A stretch of DNA of 9,437 bases from an uncultured Caryophanales bacterium (GCA_947302515.1 CAMYVT010000034.1:1-9437); one strand, 5' to 3'. Numbered from the stretch's first letter, positions 1-7,647 are shown. Notes: generated from the letters alone by a model not told the origin. Program-made: numbers and translations.

Positions 1-2744
1 ATAAGTTAATTGTAATGACAGGTTTATCAGGTTCTGGTAAATCTTCTTTAGCGTTCGATACTATATATGCCGAAGGGCAAAGAAGATATGTAGAAAGTTT
101 ATCTGCTTATGCTAGACAATTTTTAGGTAATACTGAAAAACCAGATGTAGATTCAATAGAAGGATTATCTCCTGCAATAAGTATTGATCAAAAAACAACT
201 AATAATAATCCTAGATCTACAGTAGGTACAGTAACAGAAATATATGATTATTTAAGATTAATATTTGCTAGATGTGGAGTTCCATATTGCCCTAATCATA
301 ATATTCCAATAACATCACAAAGTATAGAAGAAATGACTAATAAGATTATGGAGTATCCTGAAGGTACTAAATTAATTATTATGTCTCCAGTAGCACATGG
401 AGAAAAAGGAACTCATAAAGACTTATTAGATAATCTTCGTAAAGAAGGATATATCAGAGTAAGAATAAATGGAGAAATGATAGATTTATCAGAAGAGATT
501 AATTTAGATAAGAATACTAAAGATGATATTGCAGTAGTAATAGATAGATTAATACTAAAGAATGAATCTAGAACAAGATTATTTGAAGCAATAGAACAAG
601 CAACTAAATTATCTAATGGAAAAGTAGTAATAGAAATATTAGGAGAAGAACATAAAGAATTAGTATTTTCTGAGTCTTTTGCTTGCCCTCATTGTGAATT
701 TTCTTTACCTGAGCTTGAGCCCAGACTATTCTCATTTAACGCTCCATATGGAGCATGTCCTGATTGTAAAGGATTAGGAGTAAAATTGCAAATAGATGAA
801 GATTTAATCATTCCTGATAAATCTAAAAGTTTAAATGATGGTGTAATTAAAACTTTAACAGATGATCCAGAAGCAATAGAGTTTATGGAATTAGAATGTT
901 TATGTAAGCATTATAAAATTGATATGAATAAATCATGGTCTAAATTATCAAAAAAACATCAAGAATTAATTCTATTTGGTAGTGATGAACCAATAAGAAT
1001 AAAGTATTCTACTAAAGGTGGAATAAAAAGAGACAAAGTAGATTTCTATGAAGGAATAATTAATAGATTAGAAAGAAGATATATGGATACTTCTTCTACA
1101 TGGATTAGAGAATGGTTAGAAAACTATATGGTAGAGCATGTCTGCGATACATGTCATGGAGCAAGACTAACTGATGATGTGTTATCAGTTAAATTAGGTG
1201 GAAAAAACATCTATGAAGTAACTGAAATGTCTATTAAGAAATTAATACCTTTCTTTAGTAATTTAAAATTATCAGAAGAAAAGAAAGAAATAGCAAAACT
1301 AGTTTTAAAAGAAATAATAGATAGATTAACATTTTTATCAAATGTAGGATTAGAGTATTTAACACTTAATAGAAGTGCAGGTTCACTATCAGGAGGAGAA
1401 GCGCAACGTATTAGATTAGCAACTCAAATAGGATCCCATTTAACAGGAGTATTATATGTCTTAGATGAACCATCTATTGGTCTACATCAAAGAGATAATC
1501 AAAAATTAATAAATTCTTTGTTAGAAATGAGAGATTTAGGCAATACTCTAATTGTAGTAGAACATGATCAAGATACAATGTTACAAAGTGATTATTTAGT
1601 AGATATTGGTCCAGGAGCCGGAGATTCAGGAGGAGAAATAGTAGCAGAAGGTACTCCTAAAGAAGTAATGAAAAATAAAAATAGTATTACAGGGCAATAC
1701 TTAAGTGGCAAGAAAAAAATAGAAGTACCTACTAAAAGAAGAAAAGGTAATGGTAAATTCCTAAAAATAAAAGGGGCTAAACAAAATAATTTAAAAAATA
1801 TTGATGTAGATATACCTTTAGGAACATTTACTTGTGTAACAGGAGTTTCAGGATCAGGTAAGTCATCATTAATTAATGAAATATTAGTAAAGAAAGTACA
1901 ACAAGAAATAAATAAATCAAAAGATAAACCTGGAAAGTTTGATAAGATTATTGGAATAGAAAACTTAGACAAAATAGTAGCAATATCACAAAATCCAATA
2001 GGTAGAACTCCAAGATCTAATCCAGCTACTTATACAGGAGTATTTGATGATATAAGAGAATTATTTACAACAACAAAAGAATCAAAGATGTATGGTTTTG
2101 GAAAGAATAGGTTTTCATTTAATGTTAAAGGTGGAAGATGTGAAGCTTGTCGAGGAGATGGAGTTAAGAAAATAGAAATGCATTTCTTACCAGATGTCTA
2201 TGTACCATGCGAAGTATGTCATGGAACACGTTATAATACAGAAACACTAAACATTAAATATAAAGGTAAAAACATAGCTCAAGTACTAGATATGCGAGTA
2301 ACTGAAGCTTTAAAGTTCTTTGAAAATGTACCAAAAATAAAAAGAAAATTACAAGTATTGGAAGATGTAGGATTAGGTTATATTAAATTAGGGCAAAGTG
2401 CTCCAACTCTATCAGGAGGAGAGGCAGAAAGAGTAAAATTAGCTAAAGAATTACAAAAAACAGCAACCGGAAAAACTCTGTTTGTACTAGATGAACCAAC
2501 TACTGGATTACACACCGATGACATCAAGCGTTTACTTGCAATTTTACAGAAAATAGTAGATAATAAAGATACTGTAATAGTTATTGAACACAACTTAGAT
2601 GTTATAAAAACAGCAGATTATATAATTGATCTAGGACCTGAAGGTGGAGACTTAGGAGGAACAGTAGTTGCAACAGGTACTCCAGAAGAGATTTCTAAAG
2701 TAAAAGGATCATATACAGGTGAATTTTTAAAGAAAATATTATAG
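1..2744 (+). CDS. uvrA: UvrA, excinuclease ABC subunit A (5' end outside window)
   Basis: UvrA is the DNA-damage sensor of nucleotide excision repair. It is a dimeric ABC-type ATPase that loads UvrB onto lesions in the cytoplasm. The reading frame is open to the left edge (codons for K-L-I-V precede the ATG at 15), and by comparison with E. coli UvrA roughly 25 residues are missing, so ATG 15 is internal, not the start. Counting from that Met, Walker A of the first ATPase is GLSGSGKSS (residues 4-12). The first signature LSGGEAQR is near 458, followed by a Walker B (VLDEPSIGLH). The second Walker A (GVSGSGKSS) is near 610, with signature LSGGEAER and VLDEPTTGLH after it. Two CxxC...CxxC zinc modules are visible: CPHC...CPDC near 225-252 and CEAC...CEVC near 713-739. 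A further CDTC (near 379) and C-P-N-H (near 92) plausibly form the third zinc site of bacterial UvrA. It appears intact and ends in TAG. It is the first visible gene of the lgt-yvcK-whiA run. Identification is secure. Confidence 0.98.
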   Translation, partial: KLIVMTGLSGSGKSSLAFDTIYAEGQRRYVESLSAYARQFLGNTEKPDVDSIEGLSPAISIDQKTTNNNPRSTVGTVTEIYDYLRLIFARCGVPYCPNHNIPITSQSIEEMTNKIMEYPEGTKLIIMSPVAHGEKGTHKDLLDNLRKEGYIRVRINGEMIDLSEEINLDKNTKDDIAVVIDRLILKNESRTRLFEAIEQATKLSNGKVVIEILGEEHKELVFSESFACPHCEFSLPELEPRLFSFNAPYGACPDCKGLGVKLQIDEDLIIPDKSKSLNDGVIKTLTDDPEAIEFMELECLCKHYKIDMNKSWSKLSKKHQELILFGSDEPIRIKYSTKGGIKRDKVDFYEGIINRLERRYMDTSSTWIREWLENYMVEHVCDTCHGARLTDDVLSVKLGGKNIYEVTEMSIKKLIPFFSNLKLSEEKKEIAKLVLKEIIDRLTFLSNVGLEYLTLNRSAGSLSGGEAQRIRLATQIGSHLTGVLYVLDEPSIGLHQRDNQKLINSLLEMRDLGNTLIVVEHDQDTMLQSDYLVDIGPGAGDSGGEIVAEGTPKEVMKNKNSITGQYLSGKKKIEVPTKRRKGNGKFLKIKGAKQNNLKNIDVDIPLGTFTCVTGVSGSGKSSLINEILVKKVQQEINKSKDKPGKFDKIIGIENLDKIVAISQNPIGRTPRSNPATYTGVFDDIRELFTTTKESKMYGFGKNRFSFNVKGGRCEACRGDGVKKIEMHFLPDVYVPCEVCHGTRYNTETLNIKYKGKNIAQVLDMRVTEALKFFENVPKIKRKLQVLEDVGLGYIKLGQSAPTLSGGEAERVKLAKELQKTATGKTLFVLDEPTTGLHTDDIKRLLAILQKIVDNKDTVIVIEHNLDVIKTADYIIDLGPEGGDLGGTVVATGTPEEISKVKGSYTGEFLKKIL

Positions 2745-2747
2745 GAG
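2743..2747 (+). promoter_or_regulatory. Shine-Dalgarno AGGAG overlapping the uvrA stop codon
   Basis: The uvrA stop TAG (2742-2744) is itself the start of an AGGAG ribosome binding site. The spacing is 7 nt to the ATG at 2755. Ribosomes ending on uvrA are placed directly over the next start, which implies co-transcription and probable translational coupling. Confidence 0.8.
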
Positions 2748-2754
2748 CGAAACA

Positions 2755-3195
2755 ATGCATTTAATAGTAAAAGAAAAAAATATTACCAGGATTAATAGAG
2801 GAGTAGACTGGTTACTACATATGGCTGGATACACTTTAGTATTCATCTTTGTAACAAGTCTTTTTCATAGTATCCATATAGATGAAAAACATCTTATATT
2901 ATGGTCTATTATTATAGAATTGTTGATCTATGTTTTAAACAAAACAGTAAAACCAATTCTAGTAACATTAACAATACCAATTACAGGATTAACTCTAGGA
3001 TTATTTTATCCATTTATAAATGTATTTATATTAAAACTCGCAGATTGGTTATTAGGAAAACATTTTGAAGTAACTAGTATTTATATAGCTTTCTTTGCAG
3101 CAATTCTTTTATCAATAATGAATTTTATTATGGAAGAAGTAATAGAAAGTATTATTCGTAGAGTAAAAAAGAAAGAAGTAAAGAAACATGAATAG
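2755..3195 (+). CDS. PF04020-like (YvlD / 'phage holin 4') small membrane protein
   Basis: This is a 146-residue integral membrane protein resembling the PF04020 family ('mycobacterial 4-TMS phage holin superfamily', B. subtilis YvlD). The family is chromosomal in most bacteria and its function is not established. Hydrophobic segments lie at about residues 19-40, 47-61, 67-96 (broken by P75 and P86) and 106-128, giving about four membrane spans. The most family-like stretch is LNKTVKPIL, then LTIPITGLTLGLFY, then ADWLLG (residues 61-101). The N terminus is short and basic. The tail after residue 125 is highly charged (RRVKKKEVKK) and should face the cytoplasm. The start is fixed by the AGGAG at 2743-2747. 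The gene lies 10 nt after uvrA, and its last 8 nt overlap lgt. In Bacillus, yvlD lies next to hprK-lgt, so the position is conserved although hprK is absent here. Its role is unknown; the neighbourhood suggests envelope function. The holin name is historical and no prophage genes are nearby. Confidence 0.8.
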   Translation: MHLIVKEKNITRINRGVDWLLHMAGYTLVFIFVTSLFHSIHIDEKHLILWSIIIELLIYVLNKTVKPILVTLTIPITGLTLGLFYPFINVFILKLADWLLGKHFEVTSIYIAFFAAILLSIMNFIMEEVIESIIRRVKKKEVKKHE

Positions 3196-3985
3196 TACAT
3201 TTTTAAATCTAGGATTTATAAGTATTAAATGGTATTCAATATGTATTCTTATTGCTGTTGTTATAGCAACAATATTAGTATATTTTGAATCTAAGAAAAA
3301 AGGATTAAATAAAGATATATTTATTGATATGGTATTTTATGGATTGCTAATTGGAATATTAGGAGCTAGAATATACTATGTTTTATTTAATTTAGATTAT
3401 TACTTAACTAATCCTATAGAAATTATATGTATTTGGCACGGAGGCTTAGCAATACATGGAGGTTTAATTGCTACTTTAATTTTTTTATATTTCTTTGCTA
3501 AGAAATATAATATAAAGTTATTATTAATGATAGATATAATAGTAGTTGGTCTAATAATAGGACAAGCTATTGGTAGATGGGGTAATTTCTTTAACGGGGA
3601 AGCTTTTGGTAGAGAAGTAGCCTTAGATTTCTTAAAAAATCTACATATACCAAAATTCATAATAGAAGGAATGTTTATTAATGGATCATATAGAGAACCA
3701 ACATTTTTATATGAATCATTATTATCTTTAATAGGCTTTATACTATTACTAATAGTAAGAACTATAAAGAAAATAAAAACAGGAGTACTTACGAGTATAT
3801 ATTTAATATGGTATGGAATAGTAAGATTAATAATAGAATCATTTAGAACAGATTCATTAATGCTAGGAAATATTAAATTAGCACAATTGATATCAATAAT
3901 ATTTATAATAAGTGGAATAATAATATTTATTAAAAGTAGAAAAAACTTATACTATAAAGATGACAGATTAATAGAGGAGGAATAG
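3188..3985 (+). CDS. lgt: Lgt, prolipoprotein diacylglyceryl transferase
   Basis: Lgt transfers diacylglycerol from phosphatidylglycerol to the lipobox cysteine of prolipoproteins at the outer face of the cytoplasmic membrane. This is the first step of lipoprotein maturation. The protein has 265 residues, close to the family norm, and about seven hydrophobic segments. Visible motifs include GARIYYV near residue 58 and HGGLAIHGG (84-92), whose first His matches the E. coli catalytic-region His103. The Lgt signature GRWGNFFNGEAFG spans 129-141, with R130 equivalent to E. coli R143. PTFLYES follows, then YGIVR (209-213), with R213 equivalent to E. coli R239. All essential positions I can place are kept. 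The start at 3188 lies 8 nt inside the upstream membrane-protein gene. Only a weak purine-rich stretch (GAAAGAAG) precedes it, so translation is likely coupled. In many Bacillota hprK immediately precedes lgt, but it does not here. The stop is TAG. Confidence 0.97.
   Translation: MNSTFLNLGFISIKWYSICILIAVVIATILVYFESKKKGLNKDIFIDMVFYGLLIGILGARIYYVLFNLDYYLTNPIEIICIWHGGLAIHGGLIATLIFLYFFAKKYNIKLLLMIDIIVVGLIIGQAIGRWGNFFNGEAFGREVALDFLKNLHIPKFIIEGMFINGSYREPTFLYESLLSLIGFILLLIVRTIKKIKTGVLTSIYLIWYGIVRLIIESFRTDSLMLGNIKLAQLISIIFIISGIIIFIKSRKNLYYKDDRLIEEE
3973..3980 (+). promoter_or_regulatory. Strong Shine-Dalgarno for yvcK inside the end of lgt
   Basis: AGAGGAGG is near-perfectly complementary to the 16S rRNA 3' end. 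It lies 6 nt before the yvcK ATG and inside the last codons of lgt, where it encodes part of the acidic C-terminal tail. It fixes the yvcK start at 3987. Confidence 0.85.
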
Positions 3986-3986
3986 T

Positions 3987-4943
3987 ATGTATAAAAAAGT
4001 AGTAGTTTTAGGTGGAGGAACAGGAATATCTTTTTTGCTTAGAGGATTAAAAGATTTCCCAGTAGATATAACAGCAGTAATTACTGTATCAGATAATGGT
4101 AGATCAACAGGTAAATTAAGAGAAGAATTTCATACACCAGCAGTAGGAGATATTAGAAAGGTTATTACTTATTTATCTCAAACAGATGAACCAATAAAAG
4201 ATATGATGTCTTATAGATTTAAAACATCATCTGATTTAGATGGTCATGCAGTAGGAAATTTAATTCTAACAGCAATGTTAGATATTACAGGATCTTTAAA
4301 AGATTCAATTGCCTATCTATCTAAATTATTAGATGTAAGACATAAAGTATTACCAATATCTGAAGACTCAGATTTAACTTTGTGTGGTTTAGATGAGGAA
4401 GGTAATGAAATAGAAGGAGAAGAACAAATAACTCAAGCACATCGTCATATTGAAAAGATTTATTATAAACATGAACCTAAAGTATTAAGGGAAGTAATAG
4501 AAGAAATTCATAAAGCAGATTTAATAATATTCAGTATGGGTAGTCTTTATACAAGTATTCTTCCAAATATTATATGCCAACAAGTAAAAGAAGCATTAGA
4601 TAATTCAGATGCTCCTATCATGTATTTATGTAATATTGTTACACAACCTGGAGAAACAGATAATTTTACTGTTAGTGATCATGTTAAATTATTAAATAAA
4701 TATTTAAATCATAGAAAAGTAGATGTAGTAGTAGCTAATAGTAAGGACATAGGCAAAGAAATGGCAAAGAAATATGAAAGTGAAGAACAAAAAGACCCAG
4801 TTCTAATTGATGAAAAAGAATTAAAGAAAGTAGGAGTAGAGTTAATAGCAGATGACTTAATAACTATTGCAGATGACAATACACTAAAACATGATAGTTT
4901 AAAATTAAGTTCTGTTATATTCTCTTATCTAATGAGAAAATAA
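3987..4943 (+). CDS. yvcK: YvcK-type gluconeogenesis factor (CofD-like fold)
   Basis: This is a 318-residue cytoplasmic protein of the YvcK family, matching the usual length. In B. subtilis YvcK is needed for growth on gluconeogenic carbon sources, influences PBP1 placement and cell shape, and binds UDP-sugars such as UDP-GlcNAc. It is not known to be an enzyme. A Rossmann-like nucleotide loop GGGTG is at residues 9-13. The conserved SDNGRSTGKLREEF block starts at residue 35, followed by PAVGDIR. GNLIL sits near 90, SMGSLYTSILPN near 184-195, and the late signature NIVTQPGETDNF near 212-223. Its second-block sequence DNGRSTG differs from the DDGGSSG I recall for the Bacillus protein. It starts 1 nt after lgt behind a strong SD and overlaps whiA by one base (TAATG). 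The usual upstream partner rapZ/yvcJ is absent. Identity is secure; the precise role here is inferred from the family. Confidence 0.95.
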   Translation: MYKKVVVLGGGTGISFLLRGLKDFPVDITAVITVSDNGRSTGKLREEFHTPAVGDIRKVITYLSQTDEPIKDMMSYRFKTSSDLDGHAVGNLILTAMLDITGSLKDSIAYLSKLLDVRHKVLPISEDSDLTLCGLDEEGNEIEGEEQITQAHRHIEKIYYKHEPKVLREVIEEIHKADLIIFSMGSLYTSILPNIICQQVKEALDNSDAPIMYLCNIVTQPGETDNFTVSDHVKLLNKYLNHRKVDVVVANSKDIGKEMAKKYESEEQKDPVLIDEKELKKVGVELIADDLITIADDNTLKHDSLKLSSVIFSYLMRK

Positions 4944-5884
4944 TGTCATTCACAGTTACAATAAAAGAAGAAATAGCTAAGCAACAGAACACAAAAAGTG
5001 AAATAATTGCTGAACTATCTGCCTATATTCGAAATAATGGTACTATTCATAAAGATAAAATTACTCTAACAACAGAGAATCACTTTATAGTTGAATGTGT
5101 AATAGATCAAATTAAAGAATTATTTGGTATTACTCCAAAAGAAGAAATAATAGAAAATCTTAATTTTAGTAAAAATGATTTATATCAGATTACTATCGAT
5201 AAGAAATTAGATTTAATAGAAAAAGAATTAGGTATTTTAGATGAAAAAGGAAATTACTACGACGTAGTACCTACATATATAGTAGGTGCTAATGAAGAAA
5301 TAAGAGCCTACTTAAAAGGAACATTCCTAGCGTCAGGTAGTATTAATGACCCTAAAAAATCAAGATATCACATGGAGATATTATTATCATATCCAGAAGA
5401 AGCAGTATTTGTTCAAAAACTCTTAAATAATTTTGATTTAAATGCAAAGATTCTTAATAGAGAAAAAGGTTACATGATATATATTAAAGAAGCAGAGAAA
5501 ATAAGTGATTTTTTAAAACTATTAGGAGCAAACAAGGCAGTTCTATATTATGAAAATGTAAGAATATATAGAGATCAAAAGAATATGACTAATAGATTAA
5601 ATAATTGTGAACAGGCAAATATGGATAAAGTATTTGAAACAGCCAGTGAACAATTAAAACAAATAGAAATAATAGAAAAAAATGATGGAGTAATGTTATT
5701 AGATGATCGTACTAAAGTAGCATTAGAGTATAGAAAAAAATATCCAGAAGTTTCTTTAAAAGAGTTAGCAGAAATAATATCAATAGAAACAGGAAAGAAA
5801 CTAACAAAATCTGGAATAAACCATAGAATGAGAAAAATAAAAGAGTTAGCAGCTCGTTTTGAAAATAATAAAACTACGGAATAA
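4943..5884 (+). CDS. whiA: WhiA, sporulation/cell-division-linked DNA-binding protein
   Basis: WhiA is a DNA-binding protein conserved in Gram-positive bacteria. It activates sporulation genes in Streptomyces. In B. subtilis it affects cell division and chromosome segregation without a clear transcription-factor role. The 313-residue length is normal. The N terminus MSFTVTIKEEIA is the usual opening. Residues 123-146 (YLKGTFLASGSINDP, then HMEI) form the degenerate LAGLIDADG-like repeat of the family, which lacks homing-endonuclease activity. The C-terminal helix-turn-helix spans about 271-303, with the diagnostic KSGINHRMRKI. The start codon overlaps the yvcK stop in TAATG. Only a weak GAGA-type SD precedes it, so translation probably depends on re-initiation from yvcK. 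The TAA stop sits in the loop of the downstream terminator. No crh gene follows, unlike in Bacillus. Although sporulation is its best-known role, WhiA also occurs in non-sporulating lineages, so nothing about sporulation can be concluded. Confidence 0.96.
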   Translation: MSFTVTIKEEIAKQQNTKSEIIAELSAYIRNNGTIHKDKITLTTENHFIVECVIDQIKELFGITPKEEIIENLNFSKNDLYQITIDKKLDLIEKELGILDEKGNYYDVVPTYIVGANEEIRAYLKGTFLASGSINDPKKSRYHMEILLSYPEEAVFVQKLLNNFDLNAKILNREKGYMIYIKEAEKISDFLKLLGANKAVLYYENVRIYRDQKNMTNRLNNCEQANMDKVFETASEQLKQIEIIEKNDGVMLLDDRTKVALEYRKKYPEVSLKELAEIISIETGKKLTKSGINHRMRKIKELAARFENNKTTE

Positions 5885-5896
5885 ACGTAGTTTTTT
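5870..5896 (+). terminator. Rho-independent terminator closing the uvrA-whiA unit
   Basis: The left arm AAAACTACG (5870-5878) pairs with CGTAGTTTT (5886-5894) around a 7-nt loop, and the T-run continues to 5896. The whiA stop codon TAA (5882-5884) lies in the loop, so the left arm encodes the last codons of WhiA. A ribosome finishing whiA would cover the hairpin until it is released. Confidence 0.85.
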
Positions 5897-5921
5897 ATAT
5901 ATAGTAAAATAATATTAGTTA

Positions 5922-5930
5922 TGTTATAAT
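5922..5930 (+). promoter_or_regulatory. Extended -10 promoter for the TGS-kinase gene
   Basis: TGTTATAAT is a perfect extended -10 element (TGn plus TATAAT, hexamer 5925-5930). No good -35 hexamer lies at 16-18 nt spacing, and the TGn motif may compensate for that. Transcription would start near 5937, 19 nt before the ATG at 5956. The promoter follows directly after the whiA terminator, so the downstream gene is an independent unit. Confidence 0.7.
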
Positions 5931-5941
5931 GATTATACTAG

Positions 5942-5950
5942 AAGGGGTGA
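5942..5950 (+). promoter_or_regulatory. Start-deciding Shine-Dalgarno for the TGS-kinase gene
   Basis: AAGGGGTGA contains GGTGA, complementary to the 16S rRNA tail, 5 nt before ATG 5956. The longer in-frame ATG at 5929 overlaps the -10 box and would lie upstream of the predicted transcript start. The real start is therefore 5956. Confidence 0.8.
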
Positions 5951-5955
5951 ATATC

Positions 5956-7611
5956 ATGATAGAAACAGTTGAAATCACAATAGATGGAAAGAAATATAAA
6001 TATAGTAGAGATATTACTATTGAAGAAGTATTAGCAGAACATCCAGCAGATGCAAAATACCCTATAATACTTGCTAAAGTAGATAATAGATTAAGAGAAT
6101 TATCATGGAAGATTAAAGATGATTGTACTATAGAGTTTTTAGATTTAACATCATCAGAAGGAAGCAGAGTACATATTAATGGATTAATATTAGTATTATT
6201 ATATGCAGTAAATAATCTATTTGGAGAAAGTGCAAAAATAAGAGTAGAACACTCTTTAGATAAAGGTATATTTATAAGAACTAAATTTAAATTAACAGAA
6301 GAAAAAGCTCAAAAGATAAAAGAAGAAATGAAAAATATTATCAAAAAAGATATGCCTATATCAAAACAAAATATAGATAGATTAGAAGCAATACAATACT
6401 TCCAAGAAATTGGTGAAGATAGTAAGGCAGGAGTATTACAATATACAACAGATAACTATGTAACTTTATATAGATTAGGTAATATATATGATTATTTCTA
6501 TTACCTTATGCCTACATCTACTTCTCAATTAAAAGACTTTGATTTAACATTCTTAAATGAACATAGTATTGTATTAAGATTCCCAACTGTTTATATTACT
6601 GATAAGATTAAAAAATATGAACATCACCCATTAATGTTTGATGTTTTTGAGCAATACAAAGGATGGGCCGATCTAATAGGAATAAAAACATCAGTAGATT
6701 TAAATAAAGTAGTATCAACTGGTCAAATAGGAGATCTAATTAAGATGGATGAAACAATTCAAACTCATCGTCTTCATACTGTTGCTAAAGAAATATTTGA
6801 TAAAAGAAAAAAAATAAAATTAGTTTTAATTGCCGGTCCATCATCAGCTGGAAAAACAACTACATCAAAGAAATTAAGAATATATTTAAATTGCTGTGGA
6901 CTACATCCTATTACAGTAGCAATGGATGATTATTTCCTAGATAGAAAAGATAATCCAAAAGATGAAAATGGAAACTATGATTATGAATGTTTAGAAGCAT
7001 TAGATTTAAAACTATTTGATAAACAGATGCAACAATTAATTAATGGTGAAACAGTAATGATGCCTGTATATAATTTTATGGAAGGCAAAAAAGAATTCAA
7101 AAGAGAAATGACTATAGGGGAAAAAGATATACTAATAATTGAGGGAATTCATGCCTTAGATCCCAAAGTATTATCAAACATATCAAGAGATAAAAAATAT
7201 AAAATATATATTTCTCCACTAACTGAATTAAGAATGGATGATCATAATAGAATATCTACCGCAGATAATAGATTATTAAGAAGAATTATTAGAGATAATC
7301 GTTCAAGAAATTATTCTGTTGATGATACATTAAAACAATGGCCTAGCGTTAGAGCGGGAGAAGAAAAGTATATCTTCCCATTCCAAGATGAAAGTGATGT
7401 AATGGTAAATTCATCATCTATCTATGAGATGGGTGTATTAAAAACATATGTAGAACCATTACTATATTCAGTAAGTAGTGAATCAGAATATTATGAAGAA
7501 GCAAGAAGATTATTAAAAGAATTGAAATTATTCCTACCAATCCCATCAGATACTATTCCAGAAGATGCAGTATTAAGAGAATTTATTGGAGGAAGTTATT
7601 TCCAAGATTAA
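5956..7611 (+). CDS. Nucleoside (uridine-like) kinase with N-terminal TGS and ThrRS-SAD-like region
   Basis: This 551-residue cytoplasmic protein has three parts. Residues 1 to about 62 form a TGS (ubiquitin-like) domain. Residues from about 63 to 220 resemble the second additional (editing-type) domain of threonyl-tRNA synthetase; LYRLGNIYDY followed by STSQLKDFDL echoes the ThrRS sequence around its zinc/editing Cys and His. The C-terminal half, from about 290, is a P-loop kinase of the uridine kinase/phosphoribulokinase family. Walker A GPSSAGKTT is at 294-302, the MDDYFLDR substrate loop at about 323-330, and Walker B-like DILIIEGIHAL at 391-401. An arginine-rich lid-like segment (RLLRRIIRDNRSR) comes later. 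Proteins of this architecture are usually annotated as nucleoside or uridine kinases in Clostridia and Thermotoga relatives. The likely reaction is ATP-dependent phosphorylation of a nucleoside in salvage, but the substrate cannot be read from sequence. The aminoacyl-tRNA synthetase catalytic core is absent. The gene has its own promoter and terminator. Family assignment is firm, substrate uncertain. Confidence 0.9.
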   Translation: MIETVEITIDGKKYKYSRDITIEEVLAEHPADAKYPIILAKVDNRLRELSWKIKDDCTIEFLDLTSSEGSRVHINGLILVLLYAVNNLFGESAKIRVEHSLDKGIFIRTKFKLTEEKAQKIKEEMKNIIKKDMPISKQNIDRLEAIQYFQEIGEDSKAGVLQYTTDNYVTLYRLGNIYDYFYYLMPTSTSQLKDFDLTFLNEHSIVLRFPTVYITDKIKKYEHHPLMFDVFEQYKGWADLIGIKTSVDLNKVVSTGQIGDLIKMDETIQTHRLHTVAKEIFDKRKKIKLVLIAGPSSAGKTTTSKKLRIYLNCCGLHPITVAMDDYFLDRKDNPKDENGNYDYECLEALDLKLFDKQMQQLINGETVMMPVYNFMEGKKEFKREMTIGEKDILIIEGIHALDPKVLSNISRDKKYKIYISPLTELRMDDHNRISTADNRLLRRIIRDNRSRNYSVDDTLKQWPSVRAGEEKYIFPFQDESDVMVNSSSIYEMGVLKTYVEPLLYSVSSESEYYEEARRLLKELKLFLPIPSDTIPEDAVLREFIGGSYFQD

Positions 7612-7612
7612 A

Positions 7613-7647
7613 AAAATATCCACAGTTTTGTGGATATTTTATTTTTT
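7613..7647. terminator. Bidirectional terminator between the convergent kinase and RHH genes
   Basis: A 12-bp perfect stem (AAAATATCCACA at 7613-7624 with TGTGGATATTTT at 7629-7640) encloses a 4-nt loop. T6 (7642-7647) follows on the plus strand. The A-run 7610-7616 gives a U-run on the minus strand, so it can end both convergent transcripts. The minus-strand RHH stop codon (7639-7641) lies at the stem end. Confidence 0.9.

Noticed and set aside
1592..1972. Minus-strand open frame of 126 codons
   Set aside because: It lies wholly inside uvrA, has a low-complexity Pro/Ser/Phe composition typical of an antisense frame, and has no plausible role or SD.
2378..2593. Minus-strand open frame inside uvrA
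   Set aside because: It is antisense to the highly conserved second signature and Walker B region of UvrA, so it is a shadow.
2755..3195. Prophage remnant suggested by the 'phage holin' family name
   Set aside because: No endolysin, integrase or structural genes are nearby. The PF04020 family is mainly chromosomal and the gene is embedded in a conserved housekeeping unit.
3400..3660. Minus-strand open frame inside lgt
   Set aside because: It is antisense to the conserved HGG and GRWGN motifs of Lgt and has no family resemblance.
5309..5380. Homing endonuclease or intein suggested by the LAGLIDADG-like segment
   Set aside because: This is the normal degenerate N-terminal domain of WhiA. The protein has standard length and ends in the WhiA helix-turn-helix.
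5956..6700. Threonyl-tRNA synthetase fragment
   Set aside because: The TGS/SAD-like half is in frame with a complete P-loop kinase, and this fusion is a known family. It is not a broken synthetase.
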